Assembly (NCBI GenBank): GCA_020634435.1
Contig: JACKBS010000006.1
Location: 186,001-250,000, forward strand
Reading direction: 5' to 3'
Source of the DNA: Ardenticatenaceae bacterium
GTDB taxonomy: Bacteria > Chloroflexota > Anaerolineae > Promineifilales > Promineifilaceae
DNA length: 64,000 bases
Shown here: piece after piece, positions 15,854-24,110 of the stretch
Numbering within the stretch: the first letter of the stretch is position 1
Layout of the letters: every line of letters starts with the position of its first letter
Program-made: the position numbers and the translations under genes
Notes under the pieces: generated by a model
The model's database searches: none
Told to the model about the DNA's origin: nothing
The model's input: only the letters and a program-made list of their open reading frames with translations

Positions 15854-17917
15854 AAAACGACCACCGTTCACCGACGCCCGCGCCGCCCCCGCCAACAGCA
15901 ACCGATCAATCACCACGGCCAAAATGACAATCGCTAAACCAGCTTCAATGCCCTGACCCAGCTGGTTGCGGGCCAGGCCGTTAACCGCTTCCAGCCCCAG
16001 CCCCGCGCCGCCAACCATGCCCGCGACCACCACCATCGCCAGCACCATCATCACCGTCTGGTTGATGCCGGTCATGATAGACGGCAGCGCCAGCGGCAGC
16101 TGCACTTTGAACAGCAGCTGGCGACTGGTGGAGCCAAAAGCTTGGGCCGCCTCCACCGCTTCGGGGCTGGCCTGACGGATGCCCAAATTAGTCAGGCGAA
16201 TGGCGGGCGGTAGCGCGTACAGCACCGAGGCCATGATGCCCGGCACGCGCCCCACATTGAACAGCATCACTACCGGCACCAGGTAAACGAAAGCAGGTAT
16301 CGTTTGCAAAAAGTCGAGGATGGGGCGCAAAATGGCCGTTACCGTATCACTCTTCGCCGCCCAAACCCCCAGTGGCAGGGCGATGATTAACGAGAAGAAG
16401 ACGGCCACAATGACCTGGCTTAGCGTCACCAGCGCCAACTCCCACATACCCAGCAGTCCGATGGCAAAAAGCACCAGTGCACCGCCCAGCGCCAGCCGCC
16501 AGCCAGACACCCAGTAACCCAACAGGGCCACCAGCAAAATCAGCGCCGGCCAGGAGAGAAATTCCTGGAAGAAGGCATCCAGCGGATCGAGCAGTTTGAT
16601 AATGACAAAGTTGCTAAACGGCCGTGTTCCCAGCAAAAATGGCCCCAGTTCAAACTCAAACAAATTGTCGCGCAGCCAGAGGACGGCCGTATCCACCGGG
16701 TCTTGCAAATTGAGCCGCCACGCTTCGGGAAAGGCAGTCCAGCCGAGCGTGCGCCCCAGCCAGAGCAGCACACCGAGCAAAATGAGACTGGCAAACAGGT
16801 AAGCGTGCCGCGTCACAAAGTCGCTGCGGCTGAGGCGGGCCAATCGTGCTAGTAGCTTACCACCCGATTGGTACAGCCAGTCCAGACCAGCCTCCAGCCG
16901 GATGATGAGACGGTTGGTTTGCCAGTTTTTGGGGAAGAGACGGCCGTTCATCACCACCGCTCCCGTTCGATTGCGCACCGAAATGGCTTCGCTGAGCCGG
17001 TCCAGCAGCACCGCCAGGAAGACAATCGCCAGCCCGGCTTCCAGTGCCTGCCCCACACGCAAACTGCGCAGCGAATCTAGCACGATGCCCCCCAAACCCG
17101 CCGCACCAATCATTGCCGCAATCACCACAATGCCCAACGCCATCATGATCGTCTGGTTGACCCCGGCCATGATGGTGGGCAGGGCCAGCGGCAGCTGCAC
17201 TTTGAACAAAATCTGGCGCGGCGTGGCCCCAAATGAGCGGGCCGCTTCCACCGTTTCCTTGTCCACCTCGCGGATGCCCAGGGTGGTGAGCCGAATGGCG
17301 GGCGGCAGGGCGTAAATGATGGTGGCCACGGCGCTGGGCACGCGGGCGATGCCAAAAAAGAGCACCACGGGCAGCAAATAGACAAAGGCGGGCATTGTTT
17401 GCATGGCGTCGAGAAACGGCCGTAACCCCCGTTCCACCCGCTTATTCCTGGCCGCCCAAATGCCCAGCGGAATGCCAACAAGCAGCGAAATGAGGACGGA
17501 GACGGCCATCAGCGCCAGGGTTTGCATGCTTTCCGGCCAGAGCCCCACCAGCCCCATGAACAGCAGGCAGAAGGTGGTGAGCAGGGCCAGTCGCAAATTA
17601 GCTACTTTTTGGGCCAACAGAAAAACGGCCGTGGCCAACACCGGCCAGGGCAGCCAAAGCAAAAACGTCTCGGCGCGGCGCAGGGCAAAATCAATGCCGC
17701 CGCTGAGCGGCTCAAAAAAGTAGAGGAAGATGGGCGACGTGGTGCGGTGGCGAATGGACCACTGCTTGAAGGCATCCAGCGGCGCGCGCAGATGTAAGTC
17801 CCACGCTTCGGGGAACAGGTTGAGGTTGACTGCAAAATGGTGCACCAGCAGCAGCGCCATCAGCAAACCCAGGCCGAGGAAGAGATACGGCCGTTTATTT
17901 TTTACCGCTCGACTCAT
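15851..17917 (-). CDS. Fused double permease of a glycine-betaine-type ABC transporter
   Basis: A 688-residue protein made of two homologous ProW/OpuAB-like permease halves, about residues 1-330 and 370-688. Each has a hydrophobic stretch followed by the same signature: FLDAMQTMPAFVYLLPVVLFF with VATIIYALPPAIRLTTLGIR in the first, and FLQTIPAFVYLVPVVMLF with MASVLYALPPAIRLTNLGIR in the second. Each half ends in an EAA loop (VEAARSFGATPRQILFKVQL and VEAAQAFGSTSRQLLFKVQL). A dimeric permease has thus been fused in one chain. It is encoded upstream of nothing but downstream of the ATPase gene on the same strand order, and works with the lipoprotein at 13780. Confidence 0.92.
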   Translation of the reverse strand: MSRAVKNKRPYLFLGLGLLMALLLVHHFAVNLNLFPEAWDLHLRAPLDAFKQWSIRHRTTSPIFLYFFEPLSGGIDFALRRAETFLLWLPWPVLATAVFLLAQKVANLRLALLTTFCLLFMGLVGLWPESMQTLALMAVSVLISLLVGIPLGIWAARNKRVERGLRPFLDAMQTMPAFVYLLPVVLFFGIARVPSAVATIIYALPPAIRLTTLGIREVDKETVEAARSFGATPRQILFKVQLPLALPTIMAGVNQTIMMALGIVVIAAMIGAAGLGGIVLDSLRSLRVGQALEAGLAIVFLAVLLDRLSEAISVRNRTGAVVMNGRLFPKNWQTNRLIIRLEAGLDWLYQSGGKLLARLARLSRSDFVTRHAYLFASLILLGVLLWLGRTLGWTAFPEAWRLNLQDPVDTAVLWLRDNLFEFELGPFLLGTRPFSNFVIIKLLDPLDAFFQEFLSWPALILLVALLGYWVSGWRLALGGALVLFAIGLLGMWELALVTLSQVIVAVFFSLIIALPLGVWAAKSDTVTAILRPILDFLQTIPAFVYLVPVVMLFNVGRVPGIMASVLYALPPAIRLTNLGIRQASPEAVEAAQAFGSTSRQLLFKVQLPLALPSIMTGINQTVMMVLAMVVVAGMVGGAGLGLEAVNGLARNQLGQGIEAGLAIVILAVVIDRLLLAGAARASVNGGRF

Positions 17918-17937
17918 GAAATATTACCCAAGGATTT

Positions 17938-18010
17938 GGGTAATTAGGTAATTAAGTAATTGGGTAATTTGGTTGGACAATTACTCAATTACTCAATTAC
18001 TCAATTACCC
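17938..18010. repeat. Hairpin repeat of TAATTGGG words
   Basis: The left arm repeats GGTAATTAGGTAATTAAG-type words and the right arm (17980-18010) repeats ATTACTCAATTACTCAATT, giving a long imperfect hairpin. The stop codon and last residues (EGN) of the ATPase gene lie inside the right arm. Confidence 0.85.
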
Positions 18011-19035
18011 TCCGTCAACGCCTGCAAAACGGCCGTTCTGTCCACCATGCCAATGACGCAGCCCTCATTGTCTAAAACGGCGAGCGGATCGGGGGAAACG
18101 GCAGTTAGCCCGATGAGCTTCTCCAGCGTGGTATCAGCATGTACCGACACGTGGTCGCTGCCCGCATCGGCGGCGGCTACCGTCATGATTGTTTTGGCGG
18201 TGATAATCTTTATGCGCGGCACGTCGCGGGTGAATTCGCGCACGTAATCGTTCACCGGATGGGCCACAATTTCTTCGGGGCGGCCTAGCTGCACAATCTC
18301 GCCATCCTTCATGATGGCGATGTGGTGGCCCAGCTTCAGCGCTTCTAAAAAGTCGTGGGTGATGAATACGACCGTCTTGTTGAGGCTGTTTTGCAGCCGC
18401 AGCAGCTCGTCCTGCATCTCCCGTCGGATGAGGGGGTCCAGGGCGCTGAATGGTTCATCGCATAGCAAAATTTCTGGGTCAACTGCCAGGGCGCGGGCCA
18501 GCCCCACCCGCTGTTGCATCCCGCCGCTAAGTTCATGCGGATAATATTTTTCCCACCCTTTCAGCCCCACCATCTCCAAAACCTGCCGCGCCTGCTCATG
18601 CCGGGGCTCTTTTTTGATGCCCTGGATTTCCAGACCGTAGCTTACGTTGTCTAAAATGGTGCGGTGGGGGAAGAGGCCAAAGCGCTGAAACACCATGCTC
18701 ATTTTGTGGCGGCGCAGTTCGCGTAGCTGGGCGGCGTCGTAAGCCACCACGTTTTGCCCATCAACGATGATTTCGCCTTCGGTCGGCTCGATGAGGCGTG
18801 AGAGGCAGCGAATGAGCGTCGATTTGCCACTGCCGGAAAGCCCCATCACCACAAAAATTTCGCCCGGCCGCACATCAAACGAGACGTCGCGCACGGCAAT
18901 GACGTGCCCGGTCTGGTCCAAAATCTCTGATCGTGACAGGCCTTGTTCGAGCAACGGCCGTATCATCGCCGGGTTCGGTCCAAAAATCTTCCAAACCTTG
19001 CGGCAGGAGATAGTGGCTTGTGGCTCACTTTTCAC
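18001..19035 (-). CDS. Glycine-betaine-type ABC transporter ATP-binding protein with CBS region
   Basis: A 344-residue ProV/OpuAA-like ATPase. The family-specific N-terminus KIFGPNPAMIRPLLEQGLS precedes Walker A GLSGSGKST (about residue 69). The LSGGMQQRV signature (about 166) and Walker B ILLCDEPFSALD (about 189) follow, then an H-loop in FITHDF. A short CBS-like region occupies about 280-344 and in relatives senses ionic strength. The likely start is a GTG at 19035, itself within a GTGAAAA tandem repeat. It powers the double permease encoded 83 bases downstream. Confidence 0.92.
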   Translation of the reverse strand: MKSEPQATISCRKVWKIFGPNPAMIRPLLEQGLSRSEILDQTGHVIAVRDVSFDVRPGEIFVVMGLSGSGKSTLIRCLSRLIEPTEGEIIVDGQNVVAYDAAQLRELRRHKMSMVFQRFGLFPHRTILDNVSYGLEIQGIKKEPRHEQARQVLEMVGLKGWEKYYPHELSGGMQQRVGLARALAVDPEILLCDEPFSALDPLIRREMQDELLRLQNSLNKTVVFITHDFLEALKLGHHIAIMKDGEIVQLGRPEEIVAHPVNDYVREFTRDVPRIKIITAKTIMTVAAADAGSDHVSVHADTTLEKLIGLTAVSPDPLAVLDNEGCVIGMVDRTAVLQALTEGN

Positions 19036-19057
19036 TTTTCACTTCTCACTTTTCACT
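19026..19057. repeat. Tandem CACTTTT words over the ATPase start codon
   Basis: Four or so copies of CACTTTT (GTGAAAA on the minus strand) span the GTG start of the ABC ATPase gene. Only one arm is present, unlike the paired hairpins elsewhere. Confidence 0.7.
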
Positions 19058-19246
19058 CAAAAACCGCTACCTGCTCCGCCCACCAGAATGGGACCCAATG
19101 CGGCTGTCAGCCGTAGGAGATTTGGGCAAAGATTCCGTAGTGTACCTGCCTTGCGCTATTTTGCCATTGCTCAAATCAAGGCGGGTAAATGAATGCCGCT
19201 GCCTTTTTAAGCGCTTTCCCGCTTTTGCCGATATAATTTTGGCACT

Positions 19247-19936
19247 ATGTTTCTCAAACTTCTTCGACTTGTTTGCCGCACCATTTTGCGGATTATCGCC
19301 CGGATTGATACTGCTGAGATTGATCGGATTCCGGCCAGCGGTGCTTGTCTGGCGGTCAGTAACCATCTGGGCCGCCTGGATGCAATGTTGGCCATCGTCT
19401 TGTCCAACCGCGACGACATCATCATGATGATCGCCGAAAAGTATCAGGCTCATTGGTTCTGGCGCTGGCTGGCGGCCAATTTGAATGCGCTTTGGCTGGA
19501 TCGGCACAATGCTGATTTTCATACGTTGCGCGAGGTGCAGAAACGGTTAAAAGCAGGGGGCATTGCCGCCGTTGCGCCCGAAGGTACCCGCAGCGCCACA
19601 GGCCAATTGCAGCCGGGCAAACCGGGTGCGGCTTATCTGGCGGCTAAAACGGGCGCACCCATCCTGCCAATGGCAATTACCGGGACGTGGGACAAGGAGG
19701 TATACGGCCGTCTCAAACGATTCCAGCGGCTCGACATTACTATTCGTGTGGGCGAACAATTTACCGTGCCGCCGCTGCCCCGCCACAACAAGGACGAATT
19801 TCTCCAGCAAGTCACCGACGAAATGATGTGCCGCATTGCCGCGCTGCTGCCGCCGGAAAATCGCGGTGTGTATGCGGAGCATCCCCGGCTGCAAGAGCTG
19901 CTGCAAAATCAGTTGGAAAAGGAGATTGGAGATTAG
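19247..19936 (+). CDS. 1-acyl-sn-glycerol-3-phosphate acyltransferase (PlsC family)
   Basis: A 229-residue acyltransferase that would add the second acyl chain to lysophosphatidate in phospholipid synthesis at the membrane. The catalytic HX4D is in SNHLGRLDAM (about residue 42). The glycerol-phosphate-binding EGTRS is at about 110, and GAPILPMAITGTW follows. The N-terminal helix (FLKLLRLVCRTILRI) would associate with the membrane. The last residues (EKEIGD) are encoded by the left arm of the GGAGATT hairpin repeat, so the end of the protein has been rewritten by the repeat. Confidence 0.9.
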   Translation: MFLKLLRLVCRTILRIIARIDTAEIDRIPASGACLAVSNHLGRLDAMLAIVLSNRDDIIMMIAEKYQAHWFWRWLAANLNALWLDRHNADFHTLREVQKRLKAGGIAAVAPEGTRSATGQLQPGKPGAAYLAAKTGAPILPMAITGTWDKEVYGRLKRFQRLDITIRVGEQFTVPPLPRHNKDEFLQQVTDEMMCRIAALLPPENRGVYAEHPRLQELLQNQLEKEIGD

Positions 19937-19988
19937 AGATTGGAGATTGGGGGCGAATCAATCTCCAATCTCCAGTCTCCAATCTCCC
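19921..19988. repeat. Hairpin repeat of GGAGATT words
   Basis: The left arm (19921-19950) repeats GGAGATTGGAGATTAGAG and the right arm (19960-19988) its complement ATCTCCAATCTCCAGTCTCC. It joins the plsC and glycosyltransferase genes and contains the plsC stop. A second copy of the same word family is at 24051-24110. Confidence 0.9.
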
Positions 19989-19994
19989 CCCCAA

Positions 19995-21140
19995 ATGCGC
20001 ATTGCAATGGTTGGCCCCTTCGGCCTGCACCCCAACAAAACGATGGCCAGCCGGGCGCTGGGTTTGGCACGGCCGTTGGTCCAGCAGGGCCACGCGGTCA
20101 AACTGTTCATGCCCCCCTGGCAAACCCCCGACGAAGCGGACAAAAGCTGGGAAGTCGATTGTGTTGAACTGCGCTACGTGCCGCTGGATGGTGGGATTTT
20201 GGGCATTACGCGGCGAATGGTGCGCGAGATTTTGGCCTGGCAGCCGGACGTGGTTCACTGCTTCAAACCGAAGGCATATAGCGGGCTGGTGGCGTGGTGG
20301 TTGTGGCAGTTCCACCGTTCAAAATTGCGCCTCGTCATGGACACCGACGATTGGGAAGGCTGGGGCGGTTGGAATGAGCTGGCCCCGTATTCACCGTTGC
20401 AAAAGCGCTTTTTTGCCTGGCAGGAGCAGTGGGGCATGCGCCACTGCCATGCCCTCACCGTCGCCAGCCGCGCGTTGCAAACGCTGGCCTGGGGCATGGG
20501 CCTGCCGCGAGAGCAGGTGGTTTATGTGCCGAATGGGCCTGGTATTCAGTATTCGGTAAGCGGTAAACGGTTATCGGTGAGCGAGCGGCCAACGGTGTTG
20601 GTGTATAGTCGGTTGTTTGAGTTTGATACGGGGCGGTTGGTGGAGATTTTGCGCGGGGTGCAGACGGCCGTTCCCAATCTGCGCATTCTCATGGTGGGAG
20701 CTGGCCTTTATGAAGAAGACGCTGCCCATTTCCGGCAGCAGGCCGAGGCCGCTGGTATCTGGGAGGCCATTGAAGATGCAGGCTGGGCAGAGCTTGAGCA
20801 TCTGCCCGCTTTGCTGGCTCAGGCTCACGTGGGCATTTACCTGATGGAAGACACGCTGCTCAACCGCACCAAATGCCCGGTGAAATTGGCAGATATGTTG
20901 GCGGTGGGTGTCCCTGTCGTGGCTGAGGCAGTGGGGCAGGTGGGGGAGTATGTGGTAAACGGCCGTACCGGCACCACCTTCCCCACGGGCGACACCACCG
21001 GCATCACCCAGGAACTCATCCACATCCTGCAAAATCCAGAACAGCAAGCTCACCTTTCTAACGGAGCCAAAGCCCACATTGTAGAAAATTTCAGTTGGGA
21101 AAAGCTATCCGCCCAGTTGCTGCTCGCCTATAAAAATTAA
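19995..21140 (+). CDS. Glycosyltransferase family 4
   Basis: A 381-residue GT4-type (GT-B fold) enzyme. The N-terminal acceptor domain begins MRIAMVGPFGLHPNKTMASR and has VVHCFKPKAYSG. The C-terminal donor domain has RPTVLVYSRLFEFDTGRL and the E-rich CPVKLADMLAVGVPVVAEAVG segment with nucleotide-sugar contacts, then NGRTGTTFPTGD. The start at 19995 follows directly after the hairpin repeat; upstream frame is repeat and PlsC sequence. Between the domains (about residues 187-196) a tandem CGGTAA-type repeat encodes SVSGKRLSVSERP. The sugar and acceptor are unknown; glycolipid synthesis with PlsC is possible. Confidence 0.88.
   Translation: MRIAMVGPFGLHPNKTMASRALGLARPLVQQGHAVKLFMPPWQTPDEADKSWEVDCVELRYVPLDGGILGITRRMVREILAWQPDVVHCFKPKAYSGLVAWWLWQFHRSKLRLVMDTDDWEGWGGWNELAPYSPLQKRFFAWQEQWGMRHCHALTVASRALQTLAWGMGLPREQVVYVPNGPGIQYSVSGKRLSVSERPTVLVYSRLFEFDTGRLVEILRGVQTAVPNLRILMVGAGLYEEDAAHFRQQAEAAGIWEAIEDAGWAELEHLPALLAQAHVGIYLMEDTLLNRTKCPVKLADMLAVGVPVVAEAVGQVGEYVVNGRTGTTFPTGDTTGITQELIHILQNPEQQAHLSNGAKAHIVENFSWEKLSAQLLLAYKN
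20551..20585. repeat. CGGTAA word repeat inside the glycosyltransferase gene
   Basis: ATTCGGTAAGCGGTAAACGG continuing to TTATCGGTGAGCG matches words of the intergenic hairpins at 35313-35374 and 37469-37543. It lies in frame at the domain linker. The complementary arm is missing. Confidence 0.65.
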
Positions 21141-21141
21141 C

Positions 21142-21180
21142 CAACAGAATTCGCAGATTTTTAATCTGCGAATTCTGTTG
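21142..21180. terminator. 18-bp perfect hairpin between convergent genes
   Basis: CAACAGAATTCGCAGATT (21142-21159) and its exact complement (21163-21180) with a 3-base loop lie between the glycosyltransferase stop (21140) and the stop of the next convergent gene (21191). ATTTTC follows, so it probably terminates in both directions. Confidence 0.75.
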
Positions 21181-21190
21181 ATTTTCTATC

Positions 21191-21766
21191 TTAATCCCAG
21201 ACTCCCTCATCCAATAATTTAGCAATGCGCTCGTGGTAGGTTGTGTCCCGATTGGGCAGCTCGGGCGCGATTTTAGCGCCTTCGGCCCAGAAGTGAGCTT
21301 TGCCACGCCCCATCTTTTGGCCGTCGCCGGTGTGCATGTCCAGGGCGTAGTCGGGGATGGTGGGGCGCAGCGTGCCCGCGGCCACGCCGTGGATCATCCA
21401 GTTGATCATCTCGTCGCTGGCCCGATCTTTTTGTGCCTGGCAGAGGTAGCGTACGGCGTGCACGGCAAACAGCCTGCGCTCACCAACGCTGCGGTCGAAG
21501 CGGTCCAGCATTTGCACCATTGAGTTAATCAAAATAGGCGCTTGCGGATCGCCAAAGCCGATGTCCTCGACGGAGATAACCATTAGCCGCTGCCAAAGGT
21601 AATCTTCCATGGCGGGACTGGTGAGCACCATTTCGTAGGCCAGCAGGGCGGCGTTTTCCGTGTTGCCGCGCCGAATCTCTTTTTGCAGAGCGGAGATGAC
21701 GTGATCGGCAGGAAAATCGTGAATTGTTTTGACATTTTGCCAGGGGTCGCGGGGTAAATCGCTCAT
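21191..21766 (-). CDS. Stand-alone protein like the C-terminal part of RarA/MgsA
   Basis: A 191-residue helical protein resembling the C-terminal tetramerisation region of RarA/MgsA replication-associated ATPases: HVISALQKEIRRGNTENAALLAYEM, then LWQRLMVISVEDIGFGDPQA, and MHTGDGQKMGRGKAHFWAEGA near the end. The AAA+ ATPase domain (Walker motifs) is wholly absent and nothing upstream could encode it. The gene is complete with its own ribosome site (CAGGAGAAAACA ATG), so it is a separate gene rather than a truncation. It may act on the clamp loader or single-stranded-DNA-binding pathway, but this is inference. Confidence 0.7.
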   Translation of the reverse strand: MSDLPRDPWQNVKTIHDFPADHVISALQKEIRRGNTENAALLAYEMVLTSPAMEDYLWQRLMVISVEDIGFGDPQAPILINSMVQMLDRFDRSVGERRLFAVHAVRYLCQAQKDRASDEMINWMIHGVAAGTLRPTIPDYALDMHTGDGQKMGRGKAHFWAEGAKIAPELPNRDTTYHERIAKLLDEGVWD

Positions 21767-21786
21767 TGTTTTCTCCTGTTAGTTAG

Positions 21787-21865
21787 AAGCGGAACACAGA
21801 GTTTCGCAGAGAAAACGCAGAGTTACACAGAGAGTTAAGCTGTGAAATCTGCGAAATCGGTGGCT
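21787..21865. repeat. Degenerate CACAGAG/CGCAGAG word repeat
   Basis: GAACACAGAGTTTCGCAGAG and ACGCAGAGTTACACAGAGAG are followed by GTGAAATCTGCGAAATC. This is a decayed member of the CACAGAG family. It encodes the last residues (TDFADFTA) and stop of the M20 peptidase. Confidence 0.6.
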
Positions 21866-23055
21866 AAATAATCTTGGATAATGGCGGCGTAAAGCACGGC
21901 CGTTTCCGCCAAACTTGCCACGTCCACCCATTCATCTGGGGCGTGGGCATTGCCGCCGGTGGGGCCGAAGCCGGGCAGAGTGGGAATGCCTGCGCCGATG
22001 AGCATGTAGCCTTCGTTGGCTGGGCCTGCGCCGCGAATAGGCCACGGTTGACCAGTCATCTCTTGGGCGTGGCGCTGGGCGATTTGGGCCAGCGGGTGTT
22101 CGGCGGGGATGGCGGCGGCGGGCAGGCGGTTTTTCACCTGGGTGCTCACGCGCAGGCCGGGGCGATTGGCGCACTCGGCGTCGATGATTGCTTGCACAGC
22201 GTCGATGACCATTTCGGGGGTTTGGCCGGGCATGAGGCGGCAGTCGAGAACGGCCGTTGCCACCGCAGGCACCATACTCTCAAACTCGCCGCCGTTGAAC
22301 AGTGTGCCTGGCGTCACGGTGAAGCCGAGATGGTTGAAGGCGGGATGTGGTTCGTAGGGCAGGTTTAGCTGCTCCAACTGGAGCAAAATCGCCGCCAGCC
22401 CGGTGACGGCGTTGACGCCGCCTTCGCCCCGGCTCCATTCATCGCTGCCAGAGTGAACGGCCGTTCCCTTCGCCTCCAGCACCAACCGCACCAACCCACG
22501 ATGCCCCACACAAACGATGTCGCTGGCGTAAGTGTAAATCGCACCCTGCACGGGCAGGTGCCCTTCGTCCAACAAGTAGCGCATCCCTAGCTCGCTACTC
22601 GCACCGGATTCCTCATCCACCACGCCTGCGACGATGAGCGTGACCTCGTTGGGGTTGAGCTGGCCGAAGTCGCGCAGGGCAGCGAGGGTGTAGAGGCCAA
22701 TCGCCAGACCGGCTTTGTTGTCTGCTGTGCCGCGTCCGTAGAGACGGCCGTTCCGCACTTCAGGCGCAAATGGGGGCGAGGTCCACAAACTGGCATCTCC
22801 AGCGGCGACGGTGTCCATGTGGCCCACCAGGGCAAAACCACGCGGGCCATGACCCCAGCTTACCAGGGCGTTGGGGCGCAGCGATTCTTTGGCGATGAGA
22901 CGGCCGTTCAGTCCCAACTGCTCCGCCTCAGCCACAATGCGCTCGGCAACGGCTTGCTCGGCGTGACGGCCGTTTACCGACTTTAACCGCACCAAATCCT
23001 GCAAAAACGCCAGCAGGGATGCTTCGTATTTTTGAACAGTTTCTCTCAAAACCAT
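21835..23055 (-). CDS. M20-family metallopeptidase/deacylase
   Basis: A 406-residue zinc-dependent M20 amidohydrolase (ArgE/DapE/CPG2 type). Metal-site motifs are GHMDTVAAGD (about residue 78), GRGTADNKAG (about 108) and VVDEESGASSE (about 143), with the dimerisation domain between about 180 and 300. The C-terminal GPTGGNAHAPDEW supplies the last metal histidine. Members remove acyl groups from amino acids or act as peptidases; the substrate cannot be assigned. The neighbouring genes concern nucleosides, which gives no direct hint. The C-terminus runs into a hairpin repeat. Confidence 0.88.
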   Translation of the reverse strand: MVLRETVQKYEASLLAFLQDLVRLKSVNGRHAEQAVAERIVAEAEQLGLNGRLIAKESLRPNALVSWGHGPRGFALVGHMDTVAAGDASLWTSPPFAPEVRNGRLYGRGTADNKAGLAIGLYTLAALRDFGQLNPNEVTLIVAGVVDEESGASSELGMRYLLDEGHLPVQGAIYTYASDIVCVGHRGLVRLVLEAKGTAVHSGSDEWSRGEGGVNAVTGLAAILLQLEQLNLPYEPHPAFNHLGFTVTPGTLFNGGEFESMVPAVATAVLDCRLMPGQTPEMVIDAVQAIIDAECANRPGLRVSTQVKNRLPAAAIPAEHPLAQIAQRHAQEMTGQPWPIRGAGPANEGYMLIGAGIPTLPGFGPTGGNAHAPDEWVDVASLAETAVLYAAIIQDYLATDFADFTA

Positions 23056-23065
23056 GAGATTCCCG

Positions 23066-23094
23066 GTAGGGGCAGGTCTCAGACCTGCCCCTAC
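23066..23094. repeat. 29-bp palindrome, copy 1 of 2
   Basis: GTAGGGGCAGGTCT continues as CAGACCTGCCCCTAC, a perfect palindrome around one central base. An identical copy is at 25425-25453. The pair brackets the nucleoside hydrolase and amidohydrolase genes; the hydrolase stop codon lies in this copy. Confidence 0.95.
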
Positions 23095-24029
23095 TTTAGA
23101 CCTTGCTCCATCAAGGCGAAGAAGCGGTCGATGTCGAGTTCCAGGATGATGTTGGTGTTAGCGGTACGGCCGTTGCGCTGCCCCCAGTCGGTGGTGGTTT
23201 GGCCGCGCGTGTACATGCCCGTCAGCTCCACGGAAACGTGCCGCACTTCCGCCTTGGTCACGATGTCTGGTTCCAAAGCCACGGCCATCGCCAATGGGTC
23301 CGCGCCAAACATCATCGTGCGGCCCATATATTTACGAATGAACTCCATCGTTTTGGCCGAAATATCTTTGTAAAAGTTAGATTTGGGTGTGTTCAGCGCG
23401 TGCCATGTTTTGATGACCGTTTCCGGGATGCCGTGCCGCATCGTTGCTTCCCAATCGACCAGCTCAATCAGTCCGCCGTACGCTTCCCACGCTTCAAATA
23501 CCACGTGTGCCGCTTCCGGGTCGTGGTAAATGTTGAACTCGGCAGAGACGTTGCTGGTATTGCCATGAGCTGTCACTGCGCCGCCCATCACGATAAAGCG
23601 CTTCAACTTTTCCGGCAGTTTAGGGTCCAATTTGAGGGCCACGGCGATGTTGGTGAGTGGGCCGATGGCCACGAGCGTGTATTCGCCGGGGGCTTCGTTG
23701 GCCATGCGCAGTAAGGCGAGAGCAGCGTGTTCGCTTTCGGCCGTGCGCGTTTTGGGCACGTAGCCTACATCGCCCAGGCCGTCTTCACCGTGGACATGCG
23801 CCGCGTCTTCCTGAAAGATGACCAGCGGCGTGGCGCAGCCCGCATAGACGGGGATGTCTTGCCCGAGCACCTCGACGATGGTGAGGGCGTTGCGTACGGT
23901 GTGCTCCAGCCCCACGTTGCCGCCCACGGCCAAAATGGCGGCGATGGTGGCGTTGGGATGGGCGGCGGCCATCAAAATGGCTTCGGCGTCGTCAACGCCA
24001 GGGTCGGTATCAATGATCAGTTTTTCCAT
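23091..24029 (-). CDS. Nucleoside hydrolase (inosine/uridine-preferring family)
   Basis: A 312-residue IUNH-family enzyme that hydrolyses the N-glycosidic bond of ribonucleosides to give base and ribose. The calcium and ribose site IDTDPGVDDAEAI is at the N-terminus. AVGGNVGLEHTVRNA (about residue 36), YTLVAIGPLTNIAVAL (about 118), IVMGGAV (about 145) and SAEFNIYHDPEAAHVVF (about 162) are all present, which supports an active enzyme. It is in tandem with an amidohydrolase gene upstream on the same strand, within a cassette bracketed by identical palindromes. A ribokinase gene follows upstream, fitting ribose use. Confidence 0.94.
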   Translation of the reverse strand: MEKLIIDTDPGVDDAEAILMAAAHPNATIAAILAVGGNVGLEHTVRNALTIVEVLGQDIPVYAGCATPLVIFQEDAAHVHGEDGLGDVGYVPKTRTAESEHAALALLRMANEAPGEYTLVAIGPLTNIAVALKLDPKLPEKLKRFIVMGGAVTAHGNTSNVSAEFNIYHDPEAAHVVFEAWEAYGGLIELVDWEATMRHGIPETVIKTWHALNTPKSNFYKDISAKTMEFIRKYMGRTMMFGADPLAMAVALEPDIVTKAEVRHVSVELTGMYTRGQTTTDWGQRNGRTANTNIILELDIDRFFALMEQGLK

Positions 24030-24050
24030 GAGCGGTTCTCCTCTTGGGAA

Positions 24051-24110
24051 TGGAGATTGGAGACTGGAGATTGGAGCACCCGCAATCTCTAATCTCCAAT
24101 CTCTAATCTC
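24051..24110. repeat. Hairpin repeat of GGAGATT words, second copy
   Basis: TGGAGATTGGAGACTGGAGA faces AATCTCTAATCTCCAATCTC. It is the same word family as 19921-19988 but lies between two same-strand genes here. The stop region of the amidohydrolase gene lies in its right arm. Confidence 0.85.
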
